Of a stretch of 64,000 nucleotides of DNA, positions 23,641 to 35,285 are shown in pieces. Both the position numbers and the translations under genes were made by a program. The number at the start of each line of letters is the position of its first letter. Position 1 is the first letter of the stretch. The notes beneath the pieces were generated by a model. It worked only from the letters and a program-made list of their open reading frames with translations, had not been told where the DNA came from and searched no databases. This DNA comes from Primulina eburnea (taxonomy: Eukaryota > Streptophyta > Magnoliopsida > Lamiales > Gesneriaceae): the NCBI RefSeq assembly GCF_022965805.1, contig NC_133103.1:29998329-30062328 (forward strand). Direction: 5' to 3'.

Positions 23641-24572
23641 TACCACATCTGAAACAAGCGCCTATTTTCCTATAACATTCTCCAACGTGCTTTTGTCGAC
23701 AAGTATCGCACCACTTTCCTTCTGTATTGCCAGCACTGTTAAAGGTTCCTCTTGAGGGGCCGCTTGAATAGTTTCGCCTTTTGAATTTGGGGCCATTCTA
23801 AGCAGATTGACTGACCAACGGTCTCTTGTTCTTGTTTTCATCTTCTCGGAGTCTGATATTAGTTTCCGCGCTCATTGCCACGACTATCAAATCCGCAAAA
23901 TTTCTTGGCCTGAAAACCGCATAAGCCAATTGAATCCGGCTGCTCAGTCCTTTCTTAAAATGGTGCATTTTCAATGTTTCATCAGACATGATCGTTAGAA
24001 CATAGTTTCCCAGATCATTGAAACTTGAGGTATATTCCATCATTGTCATGTCCGACGTCTGTTTGAAGTTTTCAAACTCGCTCAACTTCTGCAGACGAAA
24101 TTCGGCTGGGTAATATTGTTTCAAAAATTCTCTCCTAAATGATTGCCATGTGATTTGTTCCACCCAAGCCAACGATGGTGACACAGTTTCCCACCACTTC
24201 CTTGCCGATATTCCAAAAACGGTGTCACAACTTCCACTCTAAATCCTTCAGGTACCTCCAGTAAATGCAGGTGAGTTTCAACATTCTTGAGCCAATAATG
24301 ACTGACTTTTTGATCTGGGTTTCCATAAAAAGTTCGAACTCGATTCTTCCGAAGGGATTCATAATGATACTTGATCCCTCGCGGTTGTGGTTCTGGGGGC
24401 GGCTGGATAGCATTAGCAATAGTGTTCACGATTCCTTGCAGTGTGGCGACCACAATATAGCTATCATATCCTCCCTGCTGAGATTCACCCTTGGTGGTGA
24501 CGGAGGATTTTCGTCTTTGTTGTTATTGATTCCGCTGGGGTTCCTGTTGTGTCGAGGTGGTCTGCCTGCCAT
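23641..24572 (-). pseudogene. Gypsy-1 gag
   Basis: An ATG at 24572 opens a proline-rich N-terminus followed by a retrotransposon gag fold (FYGNPDQKVSHYWLKNVE). A shift near 24170 moves to the frame with FRREFLKQYYPAEFRLQK. The zinc knuckle CFRCGKVGHRIKDC is encoded near 23620-23665. Gag forms the particle that packages the RNA. The frameshift makes this copy non-functional. Confidence 0.85.
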
Positions 24573-24818
24573 TTTCTAAAATAAATGGAGGTAAAATATC
24601 AGAATCGTATAAAGGCACGAATAATAGAAACAAAGTTGTCGTGGAATTTTCGATACTAAAAATTTGCGGAACGATTGAAGGGATAGATTTTGAGTTTCTC
24701 AGAAATTTAGGAAACAAATGAAAGTTGGATTCAGATTTTGGATACCCTAGGCTTTTGCCAAAATTTGACGAAGTCAAATTTATTCTGTCAAAATCCCAGC
24801 GAGATTATGAGCATGGCG

Positions 24819-24830
24819 GCTCTGATACCA
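24819..24830 (-). promoter_or_regulatory. Gypsy-1 primer-binding site
   Basis: The minus strand reads TGGTATCAGAGC six bases downstream of the 5' LTR, the tRNA-Met complement. Confidence 0.9.
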
Positions 24831-24836
24831 CTAAAA

Positions 24837-26418
24837 TGTCACGCTCCGAGACCGCGGCGTCGGTGACATCCAGCATTGTTAATCAATTACTTGAAAACAA
24901 TTAAGCCTCGTATCGAAATGCCAAATATCCAGTCTTTTTCATAACTAAAACATTGTCTTTACATTGACAATAGAATAAAAATACATCAGAGTTGCGGAAG
25001 CAGAAACTAAACAAAAGGAAAATAAAATCTTGATTCTTGAATATTGCTCATCGACTACCATCCCCAAAAAGCTTCTTGTTCCTCCTCATTCAGTTGCTTT
25101 CCATTTTTATATGAAATTTGTAAGAGGTGAGTATTTTGGGAAACAGTCAGCAAGTGGGGGTCGATCGATTTCCAAAGATACATATAGAACTTAATTTTCT
25201 CAAAAAATATTTTTAACAAACTTTCAACACTTATTACTTTTAACTTATCATAACAGAATGGAATCCAAAATTAGACAAAGGCTATCAGAAGAATCAGAGC
25301 AGTTAAGAAGAAAATCAGAACAATTCAAAGCAATTCAGAACAAAACACTGTTACTCATCTCATTTCAATGTTCAAATTGTCCTCAATATGTTAGTCCTCT
25401 AAGGGGTGATGCCAGAACAAGATTTTATACCCACCGATGGGGGCCAAACAGAACATGGTTTTTATACCCACCAATGGGGGCCAGACAGAACTACAATTCT
25501 CGTTCAATTTCAAATCGAGTTGTAAAAGTGCGTAACAAATTCAGATTTATCGAACAAAACTTATAAAAACTTTGAACGAATACAGCGGATCAAAGAATAT
25601 CGAAGACCAGAAAAAAACACAATATTCATCGATCGAAATTTTAAAGATAAGAATAAGCTGACTTTCGAAAATAAGAACATACATAACGTACGTCACAATA
25701 TTTTATTCAAGTTTTAAAATATAACGAATTATATAACAAAAACCCAGATACATTCTTGAAATTACGGTATGAAATGTGCAGAGCTTGGTCGAACAAAACT
25801 TGTTGAATTTCGGTCGAGTAATGACCGAACCCGGATAGAATCTTCACGTTAATGTAAACAGCAATTCACATCACTTGAAACGCCGGAACAATTTCTCCTT
25901 TTTCCTTCTTGCAAGCGACGACTGAGAAGTGATTTTGGAGGAGGGGGACCGAAATTTTGAGAGGATTTTTGTTGTGGTCTCACATTAAACTAAAGCCTCT
26001 ATTTATAGGCCTCTAAGGGTACGGTGAAGGGTCACTCCTTTCAATGCCATTTATGTCACATTAAATGTCATTATTCATGGTCATTAACCTCCTCTTAATG
26101 ACACCTATTCATGACCATTAATCTCACATTTAAATCACCTATTCATGGTCATTAACCTCCTATTAATGACACCTATTCATGGTCATTAACCTCCTCTTAA
26201 TTATCATTATTTTTCTTTTAATATGGTAGTTTAATGTCTGATTTATTGTGGTTTAAATTATTCATTAAAAATGGTGATAAATGGTCAATAATGAGGGGAA
26301 AATGATTATTTAAATTTTCAAGATTATGATTGCATGGGAAAAAATGTTGTGCCAAAATGAGCTGAAATTTCCTATGACATATACCGGTTTTCTCGTTGCA
26401 AGATTTCGGGTCTTTACA
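24837..26418 (-). repeat. Gypsy-1 5' LTR
   Basis: The 1582-bp copy matches 711-2306 along its length with scattered substitutions and small indels. It is followed by the right target-site duplication TATGT at 26419-26423. No gene is seen in it. Confidence 0.92.
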
Positions 26419-26423
26419 TATGT

Positions 26424-26928
26424 ACTAATTAAGACTCCTCCAAAAGAGACAACTGCCAACGCTAGTGCTGAGAAACTAGGTAAGTTTGAGAAATGGTGAG
26501 CCAATGATCTGCGAGCTAAGTGTTTTATGTTCCCTTTTATGTCAAATGAAATGCAGAGCCGATTCAATGAATCTATAAATGTTGCTGATATTGACAGGCA
26601 CATGCAAGAGTTGTGTTGTTCTCAAACTCATACAGTGAGGCATGCTACTATCAAAGAGCTCGTGATTAAAAGCATGCAAGATGAGCATATGCTCATGAGC
26701 ATGGTGTAAATATTATTGAGAATATGGTGGGTTTGTAATTGGTGATTCTCAACAAGTTCCATGATGAAATTATCGCTAGCCTTGAAGAGTTGGTCTATAG
26801 GCTTACAACTTAGGAGACCACCTTAAAGAAGAAAAAATATGTTTTCCTAGTGGGCTTCTAGTCTGAGAGAAAAAAGGGCCCACAAGGTAAGAGTGAGAAG
26901 CGTTATGCCCCTTCCAAGAAAAACAAGC
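26424..26928 (+). pseudogene. Old Copia gag relic (left part)
   Basis: The sequence reads as a decayed copia gag (KLGKFEKW, then a segment matching the one at 10929-11170). It continues at 54162 after removal of the SIRE-like element. CAAGC at 26924-26928 is the left target-site duplication of that element. It is the oldest layer of the middle block, and Gypsy-1 abuts its left side. Confidence 0.75.
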
Positions 26929-27879
26929 TGTTGGAAATCAAATTTCGGAGTTTGACAAACTGAAGAAACTAACTAAATTATGAGACAACTGAATATTTAA
27001 CAACTGAAACCAGCTGAACAAATGAAGAAAACTGATCAGTTAATATACTCAGCCGCATAAGTTTCCGTTAAAACATATCTCAACTGAATGCTTCTCGGGA
27101 AAGAACATTCAACCGACAAAAGGACATATTAAACATCAAATGAATATGGAAAGCCGCACCTCAATCATTACAGCATAGAACAACGTATTTCGGCTATTGC
27201 AATTAAGACGCCGTATGAAAATCAATGAAGAGAACATTGCCCAACAAATGATGAAGTGGCAATCAACGGATACAAGAATTCAAATACATCTCAAAGTTAC
27301 CGTTGAAAGAGAAGTATATAAATATGACTGAAGAACATCTGAAAAGAAACGATCACTCAATCTTAAGCTTGCTGTTACTCTGCCAAAATCTTAGCTCACT
27401 TTCATTTGAATTACTCGTAGCAATCAAGGCTACAATCTGAGCTTATTAGCACTCTCTAAAAGCTGTTAGATTCAATTGTGCTAATATCAGTTACGTACTG
27501 AGAATATTGTGTAGAACTAAGAGTTTCAGTTTTGGCAGTTGTAAGTCCAAACTGAAGTGGGTCTGTACAAGTGTTGTACTTGATCAAAGTCTTTTAAAGA
27601 ACATCCTATCCTTGTGATAGAAGGGGTGACGTAGGAGTAATTAAATTCTCCGAACATCCAGAAACAACTCTTGCATATTTCTTTCAGTTTCGTATTCTAT
27701 CTTTCAGTCAGTTACTTTCCGCAACTACTCTAGTTTAACTGATTGTTATTGACCAACAAGATTCCGAGATTCAGTTTATCACTAAACTGAACTCAAATAT
27801 TGTTAAAGAACAATTTTAAGTATAAGTGTTTATTCAACCCCCCTTCTAAACACTCTTGTTACGACAACCGATCCTATCA
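26929..27879 (+). repeat. SIRE-like 5' LTR
   Basis: The 951-bp LTR has a TATA box (TATATAAATA) at about 27311-27320. It lacks a ~16-bp segment near 27030 that the 3' LTR carries. It has no GC-rich boxes, unlike several gypsy LTRs in this window. Confidence 0.93.
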
Positions 27880-27881
27880 AG

Positions 27882-27894
27882 TGGTATCAGAGCA
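27882..27894 (+). promoter_or_regulatory. SIRE-like primer-binding site
   Basis: TGGTATCAGAGCA begins three bases after the LTR end and is complementary to plant initiator tRNA-Met. Confidence 0.92.
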
Positions 27895-27939
27895 GTTGAA
27901 TCTTGTTCTTGAATACTTCTGATCTATAAATCTGCTAGC

Positions 27940-29721
27940 ATGACTTCATTCAATAAAATTCCTATGTTCTCAAGAGAAGATTTCGATGACTGGAAAATCA
28001 GAATGCAGGCTCACTTAGCTGCACAAGATGATGATATGTGGTATGTCATAACAGACGGACCCATGAAGATTCTAAAAGCAAACACAGCAATTGCCATAAC
28101 TGAAGGGGCACCACAGAGAATTCAAAACCTCAGAGAAGAGTGGACAACTGAGGACAAAAGGAAAGCTAATCTTTACAATGTGGCCAAAGATACTCTATAC
28201 AAAACACTGGACAAAGCAACCTTCAACAAAATAAAGATGTGCAAAACAGCAAAAGAAATTTGGGAGAAGTTGATTCAGTTATATGAAGGAAATGACCAAA
28301 CAAAAGAAAATAAACTCTCAGTTGTTGTTCAGAAATTTGACAATATCAAAAAGAAGGTTGGAGAATCAATGAATGAGTATGATGAAAGGGTGAGCAGTAT
28401 TGTAAATGAATTAAATGCACTTGGAAAAGTGTATACCAACAAAGAGGTTGCACTAAAAGTGATGAGAGGTCTTCCAATGGAATGGGATGTCAAAACTATG
28501 GCTATGAGAGAATCTAAAGACTTAAACCAGATCGAACTTCATGAACTATTTGCTGATTTAAAAGCTTATGAATTTGAATTGCAGAACAGAGAAGGAGAAC
28601 CATCTACTCCTACAACTACAACTGCTTTAGCAGCTGTCAGAACTAAACCAACTAGTTCAGCCGAGAAATCTGCTGATCAGTTAAGCAATGATGCTATGTC
28701 ATTATTCATCAAAAAGTTTGGGAGGTTCATGAGAAAGAACCAAGGAAACTTTCAGAAGCAATACCAGAGAAATAATTCCAAAGAAGAAACAAATGCTTGC
28801 TACAATTGTGGAAAAACAGGTCATTACATTGCTTACTGTCCTAAACCTAAAAAGGACAGTCAAGGATCAACTGACAGAAGAAATAAACCATATGAGCATA
28901 AGAGAAGACCCAGAGATGATAAGAAAACCTACAGAAAGAAACACGAAGTTCTATTAGCTGAAGAGAACAAATCCAAATGGGCAGAAACTGATAGTGACGA
29001 ATCAGAACCAGGAAGCTCATATAGCTCAAATGATGAAGAGGAAGTCAATTGTCTAATGGCAAATGATACTGAAGCAGAATCTACAAGTCAACAGGTATTT
29101 GATTTTAGTTCAACTGATTTTACACGAGAAGAACTCATTTTAACATTGCATGAAATGGTAAATGAGTACCAGAAACTTGCATCATCATTTGAGGAAATAA
29201 AATCAAAGCAAAATGTTCCCATTGACAACAAAACCAAAACTGATGAATCAGTTGATAGGTTGAGTCTAAAAAGGGAAATTGCTGAGCTAAAAGCAGAGAG
29301 AAAGAAAGATCAGTCACTGATCCAGAAATCGATCCTTGAAAATTCAAAACAGACTAAACTCATTCAATCTTGGAATAAGTCGTCTACTGCATTGAATGAG
29401 ATGCATAATTCACAAAAATCAATTTCTGATAAAACTGGTTTAGGGTTCAGTAATCAAGGAGAAACGTTTTCAAATGATACTCAACCAAAGCTGACAATGA
29501 ACAAAGGGAAGTACATTCAATTTGTCAGATCAACAGTAGAACAAGAGAAATTTGAGCCCAGCAAACTGAATGAAAAACCTATTGAGAATTTGTATAAGGC
29601 CAGAAGACATGGAGTTGGTTACAGTCCAAAAATCTCTACTGACTCAGAAAATCATTCATCAAAAAGATTTAGCAAGAATTATTCAAATTATTATAACTGC
29701 AAACCAGTCCAGAAAAGATAA
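27940..29721 (+). CDS. SIRE-like Gag, intact 593-residue frame
   Basis: The ATG at 27940 follows the primer site by 45 bp. The N-terminal half is a UBN2-type copia gag (MFSREDFDDWKIRMQAHL near residue 9; MRGLPMEWD near residue 184). A CCHC zinc knuckle, CYNCGKTGHYIAYC, lies at about residues 287-300. A long acidic and lysine-rich C-terminal part, likely with coiled-coil sections, follows, as in long SIRE gags. Gag packages element RNA in cytoplasmic particles. The frame is open, unlike pol downstream. It ends in TAA, and pol continues in another register. Confidence 0.9.
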   Translation: MTSFNKIPMFSREDFDDWKIRMQAHLAAQDDDMWYVITDGPMKILKANTAIAITEGAPQRIQNLREEWTTEDKRKANLYNVAKDTLYKTLDKATFNKIKMCKTAKEIWEKLIQLYEGNDQTKENKLSVVVQKFDNIKKKVGESMNEYDERVSSIVNELNALGKVYTNKEVALKVMRGLPMEWDVKTMAMRESKDLNQIELHELFADLKAYEFELQNREGEPSTPTTTTALAAVRTKPTSSAEKSADQLSNDAMSLFIKKFGRFMRKNQGNFQKQYQRNNSKEETNACYNCGKTGHYIAYCPKPKKDSQGSTDRRNKPYEHKRRPRDDKKTYRKKHEVLLAEENKSKWAETDSDESEPGSSYSSNDEEEVNCLMANDTEAESTSQQVFDFSSTDFTREELILTLHEMVNEYQKLASSFEEIKSKQNVPIDNKTKTDESVDRLSLKREIAELKAERKKDQSLIQKSILENSKQTKLIQSWNKSSTALNEMHNSQKSISDKTGLGFSNQGETFSNDTQPKLTMNKGKYIQFVRSTVEQEKFEPSKLNEKPIENLYKARRHGVGYSPKISTDSENHSSKRFSKNYSNYYNCKPVQKR

Positions 29722-29878
29722 GGACTAAAAAATCAGTTGAACGAAGCTAAAATACATATTGTATCATCTGTACATTATTCACCAAGCACACAAAAACCGA
29801 GAAAAACCATTTGGAATACAGCTACTGGAAAGTCAGTTAGACTAATCCAAGTATGGGTTCCAAAGGGACTAATAAGCT

Positions 29879-30955
29879 TTGGACCCAAATAGATATGGGT
29901 GCCAAATCATATTATGTTTGTGTTTGCAGGTAACAAGTACAAATAAAAATTCAATATGGTATTTGGACAGCGGTTGCTCACGACATATGATAGGAGATGC
30001 AAGTATGCTATCTCAACTGATCAAATATAGTGGTCCAAACATCAGTTTCAGAGATAATTCCAAAGTTAAAACCGTGGGTAAGGGTAAGATTATCAATGGT
30101 AACTTTACTATTAAAGATGTTTTATTAGTAGAGAATCTGAAGTATAACTTGATTATTATCAGTCAGTTATGCGAAAATGGATTCTCGGTACAATTTGATA
30201 AAAACTCATGCTTAGTTAAAACATCAACTGATGAAATCATACTAACTGGAAAACGATGTGGAAACACATATAAAGTCAGTTGGAATGAACAGCCTCATGC
30301 ACCAGTCTGCTTCATTGCTTCAAAATCATCTCAAAACTGGTTGTGGCATAAAAGGTTAAATCATTTAAACTTTAAATCCATTGCTTATCTGAGTAAACAT
30401 GAACTTGTAACTGGTTTGCCCAAAATAATTTTTTCAAAAGAAAAACTTTGCTCAGCATGTCAGTATGGAAAACAAGTACGCTCTTCTTTCAAAAACAAGG
30501 GCTATAAATCTTCATCCCGATGCTTAGAACTATTGCACATTGATCTCTTCGGTCCAATACTAGTCATGAGCTTAGGGGGAATGAAATACACCTTGGTGGT
30601 CGTAGATGATTTTTAAAGATTTACTTGGGTTATATTTCTCAAATCCAAAGACCATATGGCTGCACAACTGATTAAACTCTTCAAAAGACTTTTAAATGAA
30701 AAATCAGTTGGGATTGATCGAATCAGATCTGATCGAGGAACTGAATTCATCAATCAAACACTTTCAAGTTTTCTAGAAAATGCTGGAATCAAGCATGAGC
30801 TCTCAGCAGCAAGAACTCCTCAGCAAAACGGTGTAGCTTAGAGAAGAAATCGGACCCTTAAAGAAGCTGCTAGAACAATTCTTGCTGATTCTGGCATTTC
30901 TCAAAGATTTTGGGCAGAGGCAGTAAACACTGCATGTTATACTCAGAACAGATCA
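29879..30955 (+). pseudogene. SIRE-like protease and integrase (broken)
   Basis: The protease active site reads WYLDSGCSRHM (D-S-G) near 29960. GAG-pre-integrase follows (WLWHKRLNHLNFKSIAYL; CSACQYGKQ), then the integrase core with LLHIDLFGP and IRSDRGTEF, and PQQNGVA before the third catalytic acidic position. In-frame stops occur at about 30614 (after VVVDDF) and 30839. Family function would be Gag-Pol processing and cDNA integration. This copy cannot make a continuous protein. Confidence 0.9.
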
Positions 30956-33131
30956 ATGATTAATAAGAACCATATGAAAACACCATATGAGATCTGGCAT
31001 GGAAGAAAAAGTATAATCACTTATTTCAAAATATTCGGCTGTAGATGCTTCATTCATGATAATGGTAAAAATTACTTAAAAGCATTTGATGCCAAATCTG
31101 TAGAAGGAATATTCCTTGGATATTCATCAGTTAGTATAGCTTATAGAGTCTTTAATAAGAAAACTTTAAATGTTGAAGGATCTGCACATGTTGATTTTGA
31201 TGAAACTGTACTAACTGATAAGCCAACTGATCAAGTTGAGCTAGTTGATCGATTTACAGATATCAGTTTGGAAGATGATGACAAAGAAGAAAGTCATAAC
31301 AATCAAGACATCTTTCAAACACCAGAACCAGAAATATTGGATCAATTAAATGAGCAAGAAGTCAATGATGACAATCAGTTATTAAAGCAAACTGATAACA
31401 TTCAAATACCAGCTGACGAGGCATCAATTGAAGCTGAAAATTGCACTCAGTTACCAACTGAAGAAGTTGCTGATGCAACAAATGCAGAGTACAGATGGAG
31501 AAAATCACATCCACCACATCTAGTAATAGGAAATCCATCTGATCCAGTAAGAACTCGCAATCAAATGTTAAATTTATTTATTCATTCAGCCTTTGTTTCA
31601 CAACTGGAACCAAAGAAAACTGATGAAGCTCTTGCTGATCCTAATTGGGTAAATGCTATGCAAGAAGAGCTGAATTAGTTCACTCACAATAACGTCTGGA
31701 ACTTAGTTCCAAGACCAACTTCAAAAAACATTATAGGTACAAAATGGGTGTACAGGAATAAACTAAACGAGGACGGTTCAGTTATACGCAACAAAGCAAG
31801 ACTAGTAGCACAAGAATATGGCAAGAAGAAGGAATTGACTACGATGAGACGTATGCTCCAATTGCAAGATTGGAAGCAATCAGAATATTTCTTGCTTATG
31901 CATCTCACAAAAACTTCAAAGTTTACCAGATGGATGTGAAGAGTGCATTCATAAATGGTCAGTTACAAGAAGAAGTATATGTCAAACAACCTCCGGGTTT
32001 TGTAAACCACAAACTTCCTGATCATGTATATTATTTGAACAAAGCATTATATGGTCTTAAACAAGCTCCCAAGGCTTGGTATGAAACTCTTTCAAAATTC
32101 CTAACTGATCATGACTTTACAGTCGGATCAGTTGATAAGAACCTGTTTAAATTTACTAAAAGTAATCATATTCTACTAGTTCAAATTTATGTTGATGATA
32201 TAATTTTTGGGTCAACTAACCCCAAATTGTGCAAAACGTTTGCTAAGTTAATGCAGGATAAGTTTGAAATGAGCATGATGGGTGAACTGACATTCTTTCT
32301 TGGACTGCAAGCGAAGCAACTGGAAACTGGTATATTCATTAGTCAAACAAAATATACAAAGGAGTTGCTAAAGAAATTTGGTATGGAATCATGTTCAGCT
32401 GCAACAACTCCCATGAGCTCATCAGTTAAACTAGACACTGAGAAGGGGGAATATCAGTGGAGGCGACATTATGTAGAGGGTTAATAGGTTCATTGTTATA
32501 CCTAACAGCCAGTCGTCCTGATATTGTTTTTGCTGTCTGTATGTGTGCCAGATTTCAAGCAAACCCTAAGCAATCACATTTCTCAGCTGCTAAAAGAATT
32601 CTGAGATATCTTAAGAACACGCAAAATGTTGGGCTATGGTATTCCAAAGACTCCATCTTCAATTTAGTTGGATACTCAGATGCAGATTATACAGGATGTA
32701 AGCTTGATCGCAAAAGTACAAGTGGATCTTGTCAGTTCTTAGGAGACAGACTGATCTATTGGTTCAGCAAGAAGCAGACACCCATAGCTACCTCAACAAC
32801 AGAAGCAGAATATCTTGCTGCTGGTAGCTGTTGTGCACAACTGATCTGGATTGAGCAACAACTGAAGGATTATGGAGGAACATCAACTGAATCGCCCATA
32901 TTTTGTGATAATACCAGTACAATTGCCATCACTTACAATCCAGTTCTTCACTTAAGGACCAAGCATATAGATGTCAGGCATCACTTCATCAGAGATCATG
33001 CGTTAAAGAAGGATATTCGACTAGAATATATTTCAACTGAACAGCAAGCAGCTGACATCTTCACAAAACCATTACCCGAGGCTAAGTTTTCTTATTTTCG
33101 AAATATTCTTGGTTTAATTGATTTATCTTAG
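30956..33131 (+). pseudogene. SIRE-like reverse transcriptase and RNase H (broken)
   Basis: The integrase C-terminus (TPYEIWHGRK; GYSSVSIAYRVFNKKT) leads into an acidic linker and RT. Motifs include [28 protein letters not shown] and the catalytic [11 protein letters not shown] near 32190. RNase H shows STTEAEYLAAGSC, FCDNTSTIAIT and the end ADIFTKPLPEAKF. A stop at 31676, a shift between about 31800 and 31870, and another near 32457 break the frame. It ends in TAG at 33131, after which the sense strand has no ORF until 50365. Confidence 0.9.
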
Positions 33132-33209
33132 AAATTATTAGTAATATTGCTTCACTAACAAAATTATACGAAGAAAATAAGAACACAACAAATTAAAAAT
33201 AACACTTCA

Positions 33210-33632
33210 TTAAGAATACCAACGTTCCCATTTTACAGAAGATATCATGGAATCAACTGAATCTAGCCACGCCCTAACCCAATCATTTAACTCATAAATT
33301 CGAACTCTAGCAAATGCCCTAGATTTTGAAATCTTATCAACAACATGTCACTCCTTCCATAGCATCGCCTCCAAAAGACATTTGTCTTCAACCAAATCCC
33401 TAACATGTCTAACTTTAAAACGTTCAAGGTACTTCAGTGCTCTTGCCTCCTGAGCACGAGTAGGAATAGCACCAATGTCACTCACCCTCTTCAACTCATG
33501 AATCTTTTCCCATGTTGACATCACCTTCTGAAAGACATATATCTCCATCTTTCTCTTGATATTTGTTAAACGAGGGGTTGACTGCTCAGTAACATGAACA
33601 TGAGTGCTGCTGCATGCATCAGAATCAGACAT
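33210..33632 (-). pseudogene. Antisense ORF as1 in the SIRE-like spacer
   Basis: An ATG at 33632 opens 94 codons to a TGA at 33350-33348. The same frame then stays open for 45 more codons to a TAA at 33212-33210, so the original product was probably about 140 residues. The start is MSDSDACSSTHVH and the middle part is helical and charged (a WEKIHELKR segment, then VRDLVEDKCLLEAMLWKE). A TATAAATA box lies at 33684-33691, about 55 bp upstream. It aligns by eye with as2 along its length: V-F, W-E, E-L, G and the KE end. I do not recognise the family. Confidence 0.6.
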
Positions 33633-33683
33633 ATTGAAATATTTTTGAACTGATATTGCATCACATTTTTATTACTATCATCT

Positions 33684-33691
33684 TATTTATA
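33684..33691 (-). promoter_or_regulatory. Putative TATA box of as1
   Basis: The minus strand reads CTATAAATAAG about 55 bp before the as1 ATG. The same box and distance occur before as2, which supports a duplicated promoter-ORF unit. Confidence 0.55.
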
Positions 33692-33935
33692 GGAAAATGA
33701 CGTTGGAGATGCTGAAGAGTCTCACGACAATTAACGCGTCTTTCACATTTACCAAGGACTTTAAGTTGTCAGTTGTTCATAGTCAACTGACACCTGTTTG
33801 AATTCTGTTAATAATTGTTTAAATAATCCCAGTTCATGATCAACATATGACAGTTAGTTTCCCATCAGTTTATGTCACAACTGATGAAATATATCACTTA
33901 CAGAAAAATAGAGTTAAAATCAGATAAATATTTCA

Positions 33936-34073
33936 TTACTTATAAATGTTGGTCTGGATTACATCATCATACTGATTCTCCACAACAATTATCCAAAATT
34001 TCAGCCAAACAGATAAAGAAGAAGGAGCAGTCATGAGAAAGCTGTGAGAATGAGCTATGCGACTCAGGATCTT
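33936..34073 (-). pseudogene. Antisense ORF as2, 3' part
   Basis: After removal of Gypsy-2 and one copy of its ATCTT duplication, the reading frame of as2 continues here to a stop at about 33936. This gives a total of about 130 codons with one internal shift. The C-terminal part contains a hydrophobic stretch around VWLKFWIIVV. The matching part of as1 has NDWVRAWLDSV. Confidence 0.5.
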
Positions 34074-34983
34074 TGTGACACCTTGACCCGTTACAATTAA
34101 AATACAGCGGAATTTAAAATTTTCTTGCAAATGGAAGGAGTTTCAAAATATATTTCATTCAAATCTTTACATCAAAATAAATACATGATCATTCAAATGA
34201 CATATCAAAAACACAAAATATCATTTCTATGATCATGTCCAAAATGCCAACCTTCCAACTTCGTATGCATATGACTCCCATCCACAGTCAACGTCCCGGT
34301 CCGTCGCTCTTATCTGCATCACATGAAAATAACTGAAATGAGTATAAAACTCAGCAAGTGGAACTCTTACATAGCAATGAACATAACATACTCTGAAAAT
34401 CAAAGCTTTAAAAACATAAATACCATCAACTTTGAAATAAATATTATAGCAATAACATAGCAATAAGATGGTATTTCTCTTTTCTCTGGTATGGATTGAT
34501 ATCAATAGTAACTCTGTCTGTGGTGCTCGTATCCCATCGATATAAATCGACAACTCTGAGGGATATAAGCCTATGGTCGTTGATCAACTAATTGCATGCA
34601 ATCTCTGACTATGTATCTATCAACCCATAAAACATTTAAACTCTCTTTGACATTATCAAACACTTTGGAAACTACACTCTTTCTTTTCTCTTTTGTATTC
34701 CCTTATCAATATTGAGACATCAATTGTCTCTAAAATATACCATAAAGGTATCAATACATAATAATGAAACAATTGAAGGGAATAACACCATAAAAACTTT
34801 GAAACACAATACATATATAATCATGTGAGCACAATGTAAGGCCCGAGAAATTAATCCGGTTAATCTGAAAAGATTTGGAAATGATTATTATAATCTATGG
34901 TTGATAATTAAGATGATTATAGACGGAACGGATCAGACCGGGAAAGCCGAAAGAAGAAATCTCAATAAGTGGGAAGATTATGC

Positions 34984-35222
34984 TTGGCGCATATGCACGA
35001 AGAAAATGGCGCATATGCGCGGAAGGTCCAGAAGGATTGGCACATATGCGCGTCTTAAATGGCGCATATGCGCGGGTGGGACAGAATGTTTGGCGCATAT
35101 GCACGAGTAAAGTGGCGCATATGCGCGAGATACAGAAAATGCCGGACAGCACTACCGGCGCATATGCGCGGCTTTGTGCGCGCATATGCGCGCGGCTTTG
35201 TGCGCGCATATGCGCGCGGCAT
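34984..35222. repeat. Array of nine GCGCATATGCGC palindromes (5' LTR)
   Basis: This is the same paired arrangement as at 4414-4622, with one additional copy from a 24-bp duplication containing GGCTTTGTGCGCG. Two copies carry substitutions (GCACATATG near 35041). Confidence 0.9.
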
Positions 35223-35276
35223 GCACCATGAAAAATCGCCACATGGTGTTTTGGAGGCAACATGTAAGTATATGTG

Positions 35277-35285
35277 TATATAAAG
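35277..35285 (+). promoter_or_regulatory. Gypsy-3 TATA box
   Basis: TATATAAAG lies about 55 bp after the last palindrome and is conserved in all three LTR copies of this family in the window. Confidence 0.78.

Larger units (their letters stand above)
711..26418 (-). mobile_element. Gypsy-1: minus-strand chromovirus (Tekay-like), interrupted
   Basis: The element has two LTRs (711-2306 and 24837-26418) that both start TGT(G/C)ACGC and end CA. They are flanked by TATGT at 706-710 and 26419-26423. A primer-binding site lies next to the right LTR and a polypurine tract next to the left one, so it reads on the minus strand. The order gag, protease, RT, RNase H, integrase, chromodomain-like tail is that of a chromovirus. 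Its integrase is split by an insertion at 2831-20738 with TSD TCTTT. The coding region has several frameshifts and stops, and the LTRs differ by several percent by eye, so it is older than the elements nested in the middle block. Confidence 0.92.
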